Assembly (NCBI RefSeq): GCF_014207845.1 | Contig: NZ_JACHLC010000001.1 | Span: 496,001-560,000, forward strand | DNA length: 64,000 nucleotides | Origin: Chryseobacterium shigense | GTDB taxonomy: Bacteria > Bacteroidota > Bacteroidia > Flavobacteriales > Weeksellaceae | Reading direction: 5' to 3' | Shown here: positions 9,506 through 18,533 of the stretch, one piece after another | Layout: each line of letters begins with the position of its first letter | Numbering within the stretch: the first letter of the stretch is position 1 | The notes under the pieces: model-generated | The model's input: the letters and a program-made list of their open reading frames with translations, nothing else | What the model was told of the DNA's origin: nothing | Databases searched by the model: none | Translations under genes and position numbers: made by a program

Positions 9506-9530
9506 AAAACCTTGTCACTGGCAAGGTTTT
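9506..9530 (+). terminator. scoB terminator
   Basis: A hairpin with arms AAAACCTTG and CAAGGTTTT around a seven-base loop is followed directly by a T-run, 8 bases after the scoB stop. Confidence 0.85.
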
Positions 9531-9665
9531 TTTATTGATTTTTATTTCAATTTCCAGGTCTTGACTTTTTGTTTCTTTTGTTTCAATACAAAAGAAAAAG
9601 CTAACTCAAAAAAAGAGATAGCTTTTGTATTTTATAGCATCAAGATTGTAATACTAATCTTTAAC

Positions 9666-10484
9666 TTATTTCCCATCCTGAGCCCCAAAAACCTTCTGTA
9701 AAATAGAAGTCGTTCTCATGGCCGGCGTATTTCTGATCCCGCTTTCTTTATCTGCTACCATTTTAAATACCCCGTTAATAGTTTCTGTGGTAACATATTC
9801 ATTAAGATCCGTTGTTACAGACTGTCCTGTAAAAGTATTGTATTTAGAGATCAGGTTTTTCCAGACTGTATCTGCACCCACTTTTCCCAGAGAAGCTTTT
9901 ACCTTTGGCTGGAAAGCTGTAAACAGCTGGCTTTGCGTCTTGGACTGTAAATAACTGGTTGCAGCATTATCACTCCCCAATAAAATATTTTTAGCATCTG
10001 TGATTGTCATTGAGGTAATAGCTTTGGTAAAAATAGGAGCAGCCTCTGTTACCGCATCTTCAGCAGCTCTGTTCAACAGTTTTACACCTTCATCAGCAAG
10101 ACTTCCCATTCCTATAGAACGCAGGGTAGTATCTATTTTTCTTAACTTTTCAGGCATTAAAATCTTTACAGCTTCATTCTTTAAAAAGCCATCGGTTAAA
10201 GCCAGTTTCTTTACACCATCAGTTACCCCAAGGCTCAATGCTTCCTTTAATCCTGAAGAAATCTGTGTTGAAGTAAGGTTCCCCAGATTGACAGAAGAAT
10301 TTTGAGTTGAGGTCGTAGTAGTTGTAGTGCTTGTGGTACCTGTTGTAGAGGTTTTAGGCTTTGTAGGATTTTCAAGGTCAATTCCGGTTTGGTTCTTAAC
10401 TGTAGATTTAATAATATCCATCAATTGTGCCTGTGCAGAAACTGAAAATAATAACCCTGCAGCGAATAGAATATTTTTTCTCAT
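9666..10484 (-). CDS. exported DUF4197 protein
   Basis: This 272-residue protein has a signal peptide (ending SAQAQ) and a low-complexity Thr/Ser linker around residues 42-62. The remainder (about 70-268) matches the DUF4197 family: SSGLKEALSLGVTDGVKKL, then AVKILMPEKLRK, then FTKAITSMTITDAKNILLG, and LNEYVTTETINGVFKMVADKE near the end. Members are periplasmic helical proteins without an assigned function. No partner gene is adjacent; it is divergent from the hexosaminidase gene, with about 100 bases between. Confidence 0.85.
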   Translation of the reverse strand: MRKNILFAAGLLFSVSAQAQLMDIIKSTVKNQTGIDLENPTKPKTSTTGTTSTTTTTTSTQNSSVNLGNLTSTQISSGLKEALSLGVTDGVKKLALTDGFLKNEAVKILMPEKLRKIDTTLRSIGMGSLADEGVKLLNRAAEDAVTEAAPIFTKAITSMTITDAKNILLGSDNAATSYLQSKTQSQLFTAFQPKVKASLGKVGADTVWKNLISKYNTFTGQSVTTDLNEYVTTETINGVFKMVADKESGIRNTPAMRTTSILQKVFGAQDGK

Positions 10485-10586
10485 TGTATCTTTTTTGCAA
10501 ATTTAGATGATTTATTATTTAATAAGTTAAATGCTCAAAGAGTTTTGGAAAATAATTAACTTAGCTAAAACCTTAATCATACCTAA

Positions 10587-12851
10587 ATGCGACGTTTTCT
10601 TTTTATGTGTTCTGTTATTTTTTCCACCGTTTTTCATGCTCAGAAGAAGCCTGATCTGATCCCTTATCCTCAAAGTGTAACTATGCAGAAAGGCAAGTTC
10701 ATCATTCCCGAAACACTCATACTGAGTGATAAACTTCCCAAAGAAGAAACAGAATACTTCAAAAAACGTCTTGGTTCCCGGATTAAATTTCAGAACAGCA
10801 GTAAAATAGAAGGAGCTGATATGATATACGTTCCGATTCCGCAACTAAAGACCCCGATTGATCCTGAACATAAAGAAAAATATCTTATTGATATTTCCTC
10901 CAAAAGAATTTTTATAACTGCTAATACAAATCAGGGTTATTTTCTGGCACTTCAAACATTAATTCAATTATTTGAAGAGCATAAAGAAGATAAAGAAATT
11001 CCAGCTATGGAAATTAATGACTATCCTAAATTTGCGTGGAGAGGAATGCATCTTGACGTTTGCCGTCATTTCTTCAACGTTGATGAGGTGAAACAGTATA
11101 TTGATTATCTGGCCATGTATAAGCTGAATACCTTTCACTGGCACCTTACAGACGATCAGGGATGGAGAATTGAGATCAAAAAATACCCAAAGCTTACCCA
11201 GACCGGATCAAAACGTAAAGAATCCATGATTGGTGCTTACGTTGATAATACTTTTGACGGAAAGCCTTATGGGCCCTATTTCTACACCCAGGAACAGATT
11301 AAAGAAGTTATTAAATATGCTGAACAGAGGCACATTACCATAGTTCCCGAGATTGAAATGCCAGGTCATGCTTTGGCCGCTTTGTCAGCCTATCCTGAAC
11401 TTGCCTGTACAAAAGGGCCGTTTGAGTCCGCTACAAAATGGGGCGTTTTTGATGATGTCTTCTGCCCGAAAGAAGAAACATTCACCTTTCTGGAAAATGT
11501 TCTGGATGAAGTTATAGCGCTATTTCCCTCCCAATATATTCACATTGGCGGAGATGAATGTCCGAAAACAAGATGGAAAGAATGTTCCCACTGCCAGGAA
11601 CTCATCAAAAAGAATAATTTGAAGGACGAACATGGTTTACAAAGCTATTTCATCCATAGAATTGAAAAATATGTCAACAGCAAAGGCAGAAAGATTATCG
11701 GCTGGGACGAAATCCTTGAAGGAGGTCTGGCTCCAAATGCTGCCGTAATGAGCTGGACAGGCGTAAACGGTGGAATAGAAGCCGCAAAATCCGGGCATTT
11801 TGCTGTAATGACACCGGGAGCTTATTGTTATTTCGATCATTATCAGGGAGATCCACAGTCAGAACCCAATGCTTTCGGAGGATTTACCCCTTTAGAAAAA
11901 GTCTATTCCTATGATCCTGTTCCTGCAGAGCTGAACGCAGAACAGGCAAAATATATCTTAGGAGTCCAGGCTAATTTATGGACAGAATATATTACCGGTT
12001 TTAAGCAGGTAGAATACATGATATTCCCAAGACTGATGGCACTTTCGGAAGTTGGATGGGGCACTGCTGATTCTAAGAACTATAAAGAATTTGAAGGAAG
12101 GGTAATCAGGCAGTTCAAAGTTCTGGATAAAATGAAAGTGAATTATGCCAAAAGCATTTATAACATTTCAGGAAAAGTACTTCCGGCCAGTAATGGTATT
12201 GCCTATGAGCTCACAGTATCGCAAAATCCAGAGGGAATACGATATACAACAGACGGAACAGAACCTTCCATAAGTTCACAGATCTATCAGGGGCCTGTTG
12301 CTGTTTCGAAATCTTTAACCGTTAAATCTGCCTATTTTGAGGATGGAAAGCTGAAAAGTGCCGTTTCTTCACAGGAATTTACGGTTTCCAAAACAACGGG
12401 AAAAAAAATTACACTGGAACAGCAACCGAGTGAAAATTACTCTTTTGGCGGAGCTTTTACGCTGGTAGACGGAATTATAGGAAATACAAGACAGTTGGGT
12501 AAAACATGGCTGGGTTTCCAGGGAAAAGATGTTATAGCAACAATTGATTTTGGACAGAAAACAGCATTTTCAGAAGTTTATTTTAATACATTGGAAAACA
12601 AAGGAAGCTGGATTCATCTTGCAAAATCTGCACAGATTTTTATTTCTGATGATGGGACAAATTTCAAACTGATCAAAGAAATCGGGGAAAACGAGATCTT
12701 GAATTCAAAAGGAAAAATAAAGCTCAATGTAGGAAATCAGAATTCAAAATATATTAGGCTTACAATAGAAAATGCAGGTATTATTCCTGCCGGAAACCCC
12801 GGTGCAGATTCAAAAGCGTGGTTATTCGTTGATGAAATTGGTGCAAATTAG
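10587..12851 (+). CDS. beta-N-acetylhexosaminidase, GH20
   Basis: This exported enzyme removes terminal beta-linked GlcNAc or GalNAc from glycans. The 754 residues begin with a signal peptide (ending TVFHAQ). A GH20b N-domain (about 22-140) precedes the TIM-barrel catalytic domain (about 145-490), with WRGMHLDVCRHFF at the entry, HWHLTDDQGWR, and the catalytic Asp-Glu pair D323-E324 in HIGGDECPKTRW. A chitobiase-type beta domain (about 530-600) and an F5/8-type C-like module (about 625-750) follow. I see no T9SS signal, so periplasm or outer membrane is likely. It heads a plus-strand run that also holds a glycosylasparaginase and a beta-mannosidase, suggesting attack on N-linked glycans rather than chitin alone. 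Confidence 0.93.
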   Translation: MRRFLFMCSVIFSTVFHAQKKPDLIPYPQSVTMQKGKFIIPETLILSDKLPKEETEYFKKRLGSRIKFQNSSKIEGADMIYVPIPQLKTPIDPEHKEKYLIDISSKRIFITANTNQGYFLALQTLIQLFEEHKEDKEIPAMEINDYPKFAWRGMHLDVCRHFFNVDEVKQYIDYLAMYKLNTFHWHLTDDQGWRIEIKKYPKLTQTGSKRKESMIGAYVDNTFDGKPYGPYFYTQEQIKEVIKYAEQRHITIVPEIEMPGHALAALSAYPELACTKGPFESATKWGVFDDVFCPKEETFTFLENVLDEVIALFPSQYIHIGGDECPKTRWKECSHCQELIKKNNLKDEHGLQSYFIHRIEKYVNSKGRKIIGWDEILEGGLAPNAAVMSWTGVNGGIEAAKSGHFAVMTPGAYCYFDHYQGDPQSEPNAFGGFTPLEKVYSYDPVPAELNAEQAKYILGVQANLWTEYITGFKQVEYMIFPRLMALSEVGWGTADSKNYKEFEGRVIRQFKVLDKMKVNYAKSIYNISGKVLPASNGIAYELTVSQNPEGIRYTTDGTEPSISSQIYQGPVAVSKSLTVKSAYFEDGKLKSAVSSQEFTVSKTTGKKITLEQQPSENYSFGGAFTLVDGIIGNTRQLGKTWLGFQGKDVIATIDFGQKTAFSEVYFNTLENKGSWIHLAKSAQIFISDDGTNFKLIKEIGENEILNSKGKIKLNVGNQNSKYIRLTIENAGIIPAGNPGADSKAWLFVDEIGAN

Positions 12852-12937
12852 AAACTATTCTGTAAAATAGTGTTTGTTATCATCGTCTGCTAATTCCAAT
12901 TATTTCAAAATAAATTATTTCATAACAATAAAAAATT

Positions 12938-12968
12938 AAAGATCACAGTGCTATATTCTGTGGTCTTT
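12938..12968 (+). terminator. terminator after hexosaminidase
   Basis: Arms AAAGATCACAG and CTGTGGTCTTT (one G-U pair) surround a nine-base loop and are followed by a T-rich stretch, about 85 bases after the GH20 stop. Confidence 0.7.
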
Positions 12969-13020
12969 TCCTTTTCTGCCAGCGGGAAAATTGCTAATTT
13001 GGAAGTCAAATATTTCAAAT

Positions 13021-14013
13021 ATGCAAAGTAGACGAAACTTCATCAAAAAAACGGCTGCTGCTTCTCTGGCACTTGCCGTAAATCCACTGGATCTGATTGC
13101 CGGAGAACTGCCCGAAAACCATTCAACAGCCGGAAAACCTATTGTTCTTTCCACCTGGAATTTCGGACTGAAAGCAAACGAAGAAGCATGGACCATTCTG
13201 GGAAAAGGCGGGAAAGCCCTTGATGCAGTAGAAAAAGGAGTCCGTCTCGTAGAATCAGATCCGTCTGAAAGAAGTGTAGGCTATGGAGGTCGTCCGGACA
13301 GGGATGGCAGGGTTACGCTGGATGCCTGTATTATGGACGAAAACTATAATATCGGTTCAGTTGCCTGTTTGGAATATGTTAAAAATCCTATTTCCGTAGC
13401 AAGAGCAGTGATGGAAAAAACACCCCATGTTATGCTGGTTGGTGATGGAGCGCTGCAATTTGCATTATCGCAGGGATTTAAAAAAGAAAACCTTCTTACT
13501 CCCGATTCAGAAAAAGAATGGAAAGAGTGGTTGAAAACGAGCGAATACAAGCCGGTTGCCAATATTGAAAACCATGATACCATCGGAATGATCGCCCTTG
13601 ATGCCCAGGGAAACCTTTCCGGAGCCTGCACTACCAGCGGAATGGCCTTTAAAATGCATGGAAGGGTAGGAGATTCCCCCATCATTGGTGCTGGTTTATT
13701 TGTAGATAATGAAGTGGGGGCTGCTACAGCTACAGGTCATGGCGAAGAGGTGATCCGTACAGTAGGAACCCATCTTGTGGTTGAACTGATGAGACAGGGC
13801 AGAAACCCTCAGCAAGCCTGTAAAGAAGCGGTAGAAAGAATTGTAAAAATTGCCCGGAGAAGAAATAAAAACCTGAAAGATATCCAGGTTGGTTTTATTG
13901 CTTTAAATAAAAAAGGAGAATATGGCTCTTACTGTATACAGGACGGATTTAATTTTGCAGTATACGATCAGAAAGGGAACCGTCTGGAAAAACCGGAATT
14001 TGCCTTGAAATAA
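13021..14013 (+). CDS. N4-(beta-N-acetylglucosaminyl)-L-asparaginase (glycosylasparaginase)
   Basis: This Ntn-hydrolase cuts the GlcNAc-Asn bond, the last step in removing N-glycans from peptides. The precursor cleaves itself before a threonine that becomes the nucleophile; here it is T187 in NHDTIGMIALD. Other family blocks are STWNFGLKANEEAW, SVGYGGRPDRDGRVTLDACIMD and TATGHGEEVIRTVGTHLVVELM. I start it at 13021 (330 residues), not at the upstream TTG-type start at 12991, because this gives a clean twin-arginine signal (SRRNFIKK followed by a hydrophobic AAASLALAV), which points to export by Tat. The related flavobacterial enzyme of Elizabethkingia is a known homologue. Confidence 0.92.
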   Translation: MQSRRNFIKKTAAASLALAVNPLDLIAGELPENHSTAGKPIVLSTWNFGLKANEEAWTILGKGGKALDAVEKGVRLVESDPSERSVGYGGRPDRDGRVTLDACIMDENYNIGSVACLEYVKNPISVARAVMEKTPHVMLVGDGALQFALSQGFKKENLLTPDSEKEWKEWLKTSEYKPVANIENHDTIGMIALDAQGNLSGACTTSGMAFKMHGRVGDSPIIGAGLFVDNEVGAATATGHGEEVIRTVGTHLVVELMRQGRNPQQACKEAVERIVKIARRRNKNLKDIQVGFIALNKKGEYGSYCIQDGFNFAVYDQKGNRLEKPEFALK

Positions 14014-14028
14014 TCACTTGATTTAATA

Positions 14029-14568
14029 ATGAGAAATATAATTATCGTTTCCTTATTTCTGGCTGTAAGCTGTCAGGATAATACCAAAAAAGATGCTGAT
14101 ATCAATGCCGTAGAAGAAAATATTGCTGTAAATAGCTCCACTGAAGCTGAGAAAGCAAAAAAATGGCTGGAAAAAAGTATTGTAAGCTATTTCAAAGCAG
14201 ACATTTCTGATCAGGAGAAGAGGATGCAGGACATCACTACAAAAGATTACTATGAATACAAAACCGATGCTGCCAATGTAGATATGGATGTTGACGGAAG
14301 CCTTACCCTGAAGGAATTTCAGGATAAATGGAAAAATAAATTCAATACAAAATATGCAGGAATAAACACCGGATTCCTGATCTCTGAACAGGATTGGATT
14401 AATATTGGAGTTGGAAAATGTGAATTGGACGCAATTTCCGGAAATAATGCCTTTGTTTTCGATGTGGAAATAACAGATGAAGGAGCGAAGGCTATTTTTG
14501 ACCGTAAAATAGGGGTTGTGAAAAAAGATGATAAATTCCTGATAGCCGATGTTCTTGAAAAAGATTAA
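14029..14568 (+). CDS. small lipoprotein of unknown function
   Basis: This 179-residue protein has a lipoprotein signal peptide with the lipobox LAVSC (Cys15). The rest is soluble and rich in Lys, Asp and Glu. Its pattern, helix-rich at first (KAKKWLEKSIVSYFKADISDQ) then beta-rich (FLISEQDWINIGVGKCEL ... AFVFDVEITDEGAKAIFDRKIGVVKK), recalls NTF2-like lipoproteins such as DUF3828, but I cannot assign it. It begins 15 bases after the glycosylasparaginase stop and ends 18 bases before cutC, so it is probably co-transcribed. Confidence 0.75.
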   Translation: MRNIIIVSLFLAVSCQDNTKKDADINAVEENIAVNSSTEAEKAKKWLEKSIVSYFKADISDQEKRMQDITTKDYYEYKTDAANVDMDVDGSLTLKEFQDKWKNKFNTKYAGINTGFLISEQDWINIGVGKCELDAISGNNAFVFDVEITDEGAKAIFDRKIGVVKKDDKFLIADVLEKD

Positions 14569-14586
14569 ATATTAAATTAAAAAAAA

Positions 14587-15249
14587 ATGTCAAAAATAGA
14601 AATTGCATGCTTCAATCCGGAATCGGCATTAATTGCCTTTGAAAATGGAGCCGACAGAATAGAATTGTGTGACGGGCTGAGCGAAGGCGGAACAACCCCC
14701 GGTTTTGAAACTACTAGAGAACTGAGAGCAAAAATAAACATCCCGGTTTTTGTAATGATCCGCCCAAGAGGAGGAAATTTCATCTATTCAGAGGCTGAAT
14801 TTGAACAGATGCAAAAGGACCTGCTCCAACTAAAATCTCTGAAAGTAGACGGTTTTGTTTTTGGAATTCTGGATGAAAATGATAAGGTACACACAGAGCA
14901 TAACAGAATTCTGGTCGAAATGGCAAACCCTCTTCCATGTACTTTTCACCGTGCTTTCGACAGGGCAGATGATCTTGAAGATTCCCTGGAAAAAGTCATT
15001 GATTGTGGCTTTAAAACAATTCTCACTTCAGGTCAGAAGCCCAACGTTTCCGAAGGAAAGGAAAATTTAAAAAAACTGGTTGAACTTTCCGCCGGGAGAA
15101 TTGAAATTCTGGTCGGTGGCGGACTTCGTTCTACCAATATTGAAGAAATCCGGGAATTTACAAATGCAGGTTACTTTCATTCTTCAGCAATTACGGATGG
15201 TGGGGCTTTTGCCAATGCAGATGAAGTTATTGCTTTGAAAAATAAATAG
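14587..15249 (+). CDS. cutC: CutC family protein
   Basis: This 220-residue TIM-barrel protein belongs to the family named after E. coli CutC, once linked to copper tolerance; the molecular role remains uncertain. Characteristic blocks are ACFNPESALIAFENGADRIELCDGLSEGGTTPG near the N-terminus, VMIRPRGGNFIYSEAE, then CTFHRAFDRADD, ILTSGQKPN and ILVGGGLRSTNIEEI. It is cytoplasmic, without a signal peptide. It lies in the same run as the glycan enzymes, and homologues in Bacteroidetes often do, so a role in sugar handling is possible (inference). Confidence 0.92.
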   Translation: MSKIEIACFNPESALIAFENGADRIELCDGLSEGGTTPGFETTRELRAKINIPVFVMIRPRGGNFIYSEAEFEQMQKDLLQLKSLKVDGFVFGILDENDKVHTEHNRILVEMANPLPCTFHRAFDRADDLEDSLEKVIDCGFKTILTSGQKPNVSEGKENLKKLVELSAGRIEILVGGGLRSTNIEEIREFTNAGYFHSSAITDGGAFANADEVIALKNK

Positions 15250-15256
15250 TTTTTTT

Positions 15257-15420
15257 AACGCAAAGTTTATATAGAATGATGTTAAATTTTAAGTAAAGCA
15301 AAGGATCTGACTGCGTCGAAATGAAGCTGAATGGATATGCGCTTGCTTAATCGAATCAACTTGTTGATTCTGCCCTTTGCATTCCTTAAATCTAAAGCAT
15401 AGATAATAAAGCTTTGCGTC
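15257..15420. repeat. interspersed intergenic repeat with inverted ends, copy 2
   Basis: This spacer starts with AACGCAAAGTTT and ends with AAAGCTTTGCGT, an imperfect inverted pair about 160 bases apart. Inside is GCTTAATCGAATCAAC-TTGTTGATTCT, which is also present at 641-670. It has no ORF. The layout is like that of a small non-autonomous or REP-type dispersed element. Confidence 0.5.
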
Positions 15421-15486
15421 AAAAAAATAACAAATCATATTGGAATATTCTATTTAACTAGATAAAAAAACATAAGACACAAATGA

Positions 15487-15873
15487 ATGACAGAAAACGA
15501 AATATCCTATAAAATAATAGGAGCCGCAATAGAAGTACATAAAAATTTAGGAGTTGGATTACTGGAAAAAGCCTACGAAACAGCTCTGGTTTATGAACTG
15601 AAACAACTGGGAATGGATGTGAAACAACAGATTTCCCTCCCCTTAAAGTATAAAGAAGTTACAGTAGAAAATGCTTATATAATTGATTTAATAATTGAAA
15701 ATAAGGTTATTGTTGAAATAAAAGCAGTCCTTGAGTTGAATCCTGTTTTTTACTCGCAGGTTTTAACCTATCTGAAACTAACTGATCTGAAGCTGGGGCT
15801 ACTGATAAATTTTAATAGTGAACTTATTAAATATGGGATCCACAGAATTGTAAACAAACTTATTAATGAATAA
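15487..15873 (+). CDS. GxxExxY protein (PD-(D/E)XK-like)
   Basis: This 128-residue protein has the defining motif GLLEKAY (G-x2-E-x2-Y) near residue 24, in GAAIEVHKNLGVGLLEKAYETAL. Its core, IDLIIENKVIVEIKAV (D, then E-x-K), resembles a PD-(D/E)XK nuclease active site. The family is widespread and uncharacterised, and nuclease activity is only inferred from the fold. The stop overlaps the start of the downstream beta-mannosidase by 8 bases, so translation is likely coupled. An insertion-like repeat lies upstream. Confidence 0.8.
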   Translation: MTENEISYKIIGAAIEVHKNLGVGLLEKAYETALVYELKQLGMDVKQQISLPLKYKEVTVENAYIIDLIIENKVIVEIKAVLELNPVFYSQVLTYLKLTDLKLGLLINFNSELIKYGIHRIVNKLINE

Positions 15874-18361
15874 ATCTATCCTTCTTGCTTTCCTCTTTAT
15901 TCAGGGTATTATGGTTGCTCAAATGACAAAACGAAGCTTGTCTTCTGAAAAATGGCAGTTCAAAAATACACAGGAAAATAATTGGCTGCCTGCAAAAATT
16001 CCGGGTACTGTTCATCTTGATCTGATGAATAACAGGATGATTCCTGATCCTTTTAAAGATGAAAATGAGAAAAAAGTACAGTGGATAGAAAACGAAGACT
16101 GGGAATATCAGACCAGTTTTAATATATCATCAAAAGAACTGAATAATGAACATATTGACCTTGTTTGTAACGGCCTGGATACCTTCTCAGAAATCTATCT
16201 GAATGAAAAACTGCTGAAGAAAACAGATAATATGTTCAGAAAATGGGAAATCCCGGTGAAAGAACTTTTGAAAGAAGGGAATAATGAACTTAGAATTATA
16301 TTCAGGTCTGCAGTAAAAGAAGGAAAAGAACTGGCCAAAAAAGTTCCGTTTACCATGCCGGAATCACCAAGAAGTTTTGTAAGAAAGGCTCAGTACCAGT
16401 TTGGCTGGGACTGGGGTCCAAGACTCGTCACTGCCGGGATCTGGAAAGATGTAAACCTGGAATTCTGGAATAAGATAAAAGTCGGGAATATTCAGTTTCA
16501 GCAGCATAGCCTTACAAATACACTGGCTGAAGTTTCTTTTAATATGGAAATCTTTGCAGACAATGAAGGAGAATATACAGCCTGGTTCAATATGAATAAA
16601 GGCAAATATAGTTTTTACCTTAAAAAAGGCCTCAATAAAATTGCTGTTCCCTATAAAATTAAAAATCCCAAAATATGGCAGCCTAACGGATGGGGGAAAT
16701 CCCAACTGCTTGCTACAAGAATCAGCCTGCTCACTGCTAGAGGCCAGATCATTTATGATACCAAGGTTTCCTATGGGCTTCGCACGGTAGAACTGGTTCA
16801 GGAAAAAGATACAGCCGGAAAATCCTTCTATTTTAAGGTCAATGGAAAACCATTATATGCCAAAGGAACCAACTGGATTCCCGGCGACAGTTTTTCGCCC
16901 AGGATGACCAAAGAAAAGTATCATCAGCTTATCAAAGATGCCAAAGATGCCAATATGAACATGATCCGTGTGTGGGGTGGTGGTATTTATGAAGATGATG
17001 AATTCTACAAAGCCTGCGATGAAAACGGTATTTTGGTATGGCAGGATTTCATGTTTGCAGGAAGCTTTTATCCGGCTGATGAATCTTTTTTAAATAATGT
17101 AAAAGAAGAAATAAAAGATCAGGTCGGCAGGCTTCAGAACCATCCGTCCATTGCTTTATGGTGCGGAAATAACGAAATTGATGAAGCCATTGTCAACTGG
17201 GGCTATCAGAAGCAGTTCAAATACTCAAAACAAGATTCACTCCAGGTTTGGAAAGACTATAAAAAACTCTTTCATGATGTGATCCCAAATACCTTACAGA
17301 CAACGCTTACTCCTGATAAAAATATCTATTGGCCAAGTTCACCGTCTGTTGGATGGGGACATAAGGAAAGTCTCACACAAGGAGATTCCCATTACTGGGG
17401 AGTTTGGTGGGGAGAGCAGCCATTTGAAATATATAATGAAAAAGTAGGCCGTTTCATGTCAGAATACGGTTTTCAGGGAATGCCGGGTGTTGAAGCTGTA
17501 AAATCCATGTTTTCCGGAACGTCCGATCTCAGCCTTCAGAATCCTGTGATTAAAGCCCATGAAAAGAACACAAGAGGATGGGAAATCATTGGGAAGTATA
17601 TGGAAAGGGACTATAAAGTGCCTTCACACTTTGTAAAATACAATTACATTTCCCAGCTTCTTCAGGCCCGTGGAATGAAAATCGCTGTTGAAGCCCATCG
17701 CCGCTCACAACCTTACAATATGGGCACATTATACTGGCAGCTGAACGACTGCTGGCCGGTAGTTTCCTGGTCATCCATTGACTATCTGGGGAACTGGAAA
17801 GCGTTACATTATCAGATGAAAAGGAGTTTTGAACAACAGGCCATTTTAACTGAGGAAAAAGATGGGATTTTAAACTTTTATGCTGTTAATGATGGAGTAA
17901 AGAGCTTTAATAATATTACGCTGGAAATGAGAATATTAAATTTTCAGGGGAAAGTTTTAAAACAGGTAATGGCAGTTTCGAAAGCGGAAGTATTGGAAAA
18001 TATTCTGCAGTTTGATCCTGTTAAAATCAAGAATCTGATATCTGAATCTGACAGGAATAAAGTTTTTTTACAGTTAACTTTAAAAGACAAGTACGGGGGA
18101 ATTCTTGCGGTTAATCAGCATTTCTTCTCAAAACCCAAAGAACTTCAGCTAGCTAAACCCGTTATCAACATTAAAAAAATCACATCAGATGAGGTTGAAA
18201 TTTCCACAGATGTTTTGGCAAAAGATGTTTATTTAATGGGAGAAGCTCATTTCAGTGATAATTTCTTTGATCTTTTTCCCAATACTTCAAAGCGGATCAA
18301 ACTTTCAAAGCCTCTGGAAAATATTAAAATGATGAGCCTTTGGGATACATTACAAAATTAA
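15866..18361 (+). CDS. beta-mannosidase, GH2
   Basis: This exported GH2 enzyme removes beta-linked mannose, as in the Man-beta-1,4-GlcNAc of the N-glycan core. The 831 residues start with a signal peptide (about 1-19, ending IMVAQ). A sugar-binding jelly-roll (about 25-190) with IPGTVHLDLM and the beta-mannosidase signature FGWDWGPRLV comes next, then an Ig-like domain. The TIM barrel contains the acid/base E437 in WCGNNEIDEA and the nucleophile E533 in SEYGFQGMP. The C-terminal Ig-like domains are complete. The overall order matches animal lysosomal beta-mannosidase. It fits functionally with the hexosaminidase and glycosylasparaginase upstream. Confidence 0.93.
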   Translation: MNKSILLAFLFIQGIMVAQMTKRSLSSEKWQFKNTQENNWLPAKIPGTVHLDLMNNRMIPDPFKDENEKKVQWIENEDWEYQTSFNISSKELNNEHIDLVCNGLDTFSEIYLNEKLLKKTDNMFRKWEIPVKELLKEGNNELRIIFRSAVKEGKELAKKVPFTMPESPRSFVRKAQYQFGWDWGPRLVTAGIWKDVNLEFWNKIKVGNIQFQQHSLTNTLAEVSFNMEIFADNEGEYTAWFNMNKGKYSFYLKKGLNKIAVPYKIKNPKIWQPNGWGKSQLLATRISLLTARGQIIYDTKVSYGLRTVELVQEKDTAGKSFYFKVNGKPLYAKGTNWIPGDSFSPRMTKEKYHQLIKDAKDANMNMIRVWGGGIYEDDEFYKACDENGILVWQDFMFAGSFYPADESFLNNVKEEIKDQVGRLQNHPSIALWCGNNEIDEAIVNWGYQKQFKYSKQDSLQVWKDYKKLFHDVIPNTLQTTLTPDKNIYWPSSPSVGWGHKESLTQGDSHYWGVWWGEQPFEIYNEKVGRFMSEYGFQGMPGVEAVKSMFSGTSDLSLQNPVIKAHEKNTRGWEIIGKYMERDYKVPSHFVKYNYISQLLQARGMKIAVEAHRRSQPYNMGTLYWQLNDCWPVVSWSSIDYLGNWKALHYQMKRSFEQQAILTEEKDGILNFYAVNDGVKSFNNITLEMRILNFQGKVLKQVMAVSKAEVLENILQFDPVKIKNLISESDRNKVFLQLTLKDKYGGILAVNQHFFSKPKELQLAKPVINIKKITSDEVEISTDVLAKDVYLMGEAHFSDNFFDLFPNTSKRIKLSKPLENIKMMSLWDTLQN

Positions 18362-18533
18362 AATAGTATGTTCCAGCAAAAATGTGCCCAACCCACTCAA
18401 TCAGTAAGATTTAAAAAATAACCCATGAATTCTGAGCTGAAATTTATTTTAAATAAAATTGATTTTCTTTCTTGATTTTTAAAGGGATAACTAAAAAATC
18501 AGCCGTAACTTTGTATTATATTTCTTAAATAGT

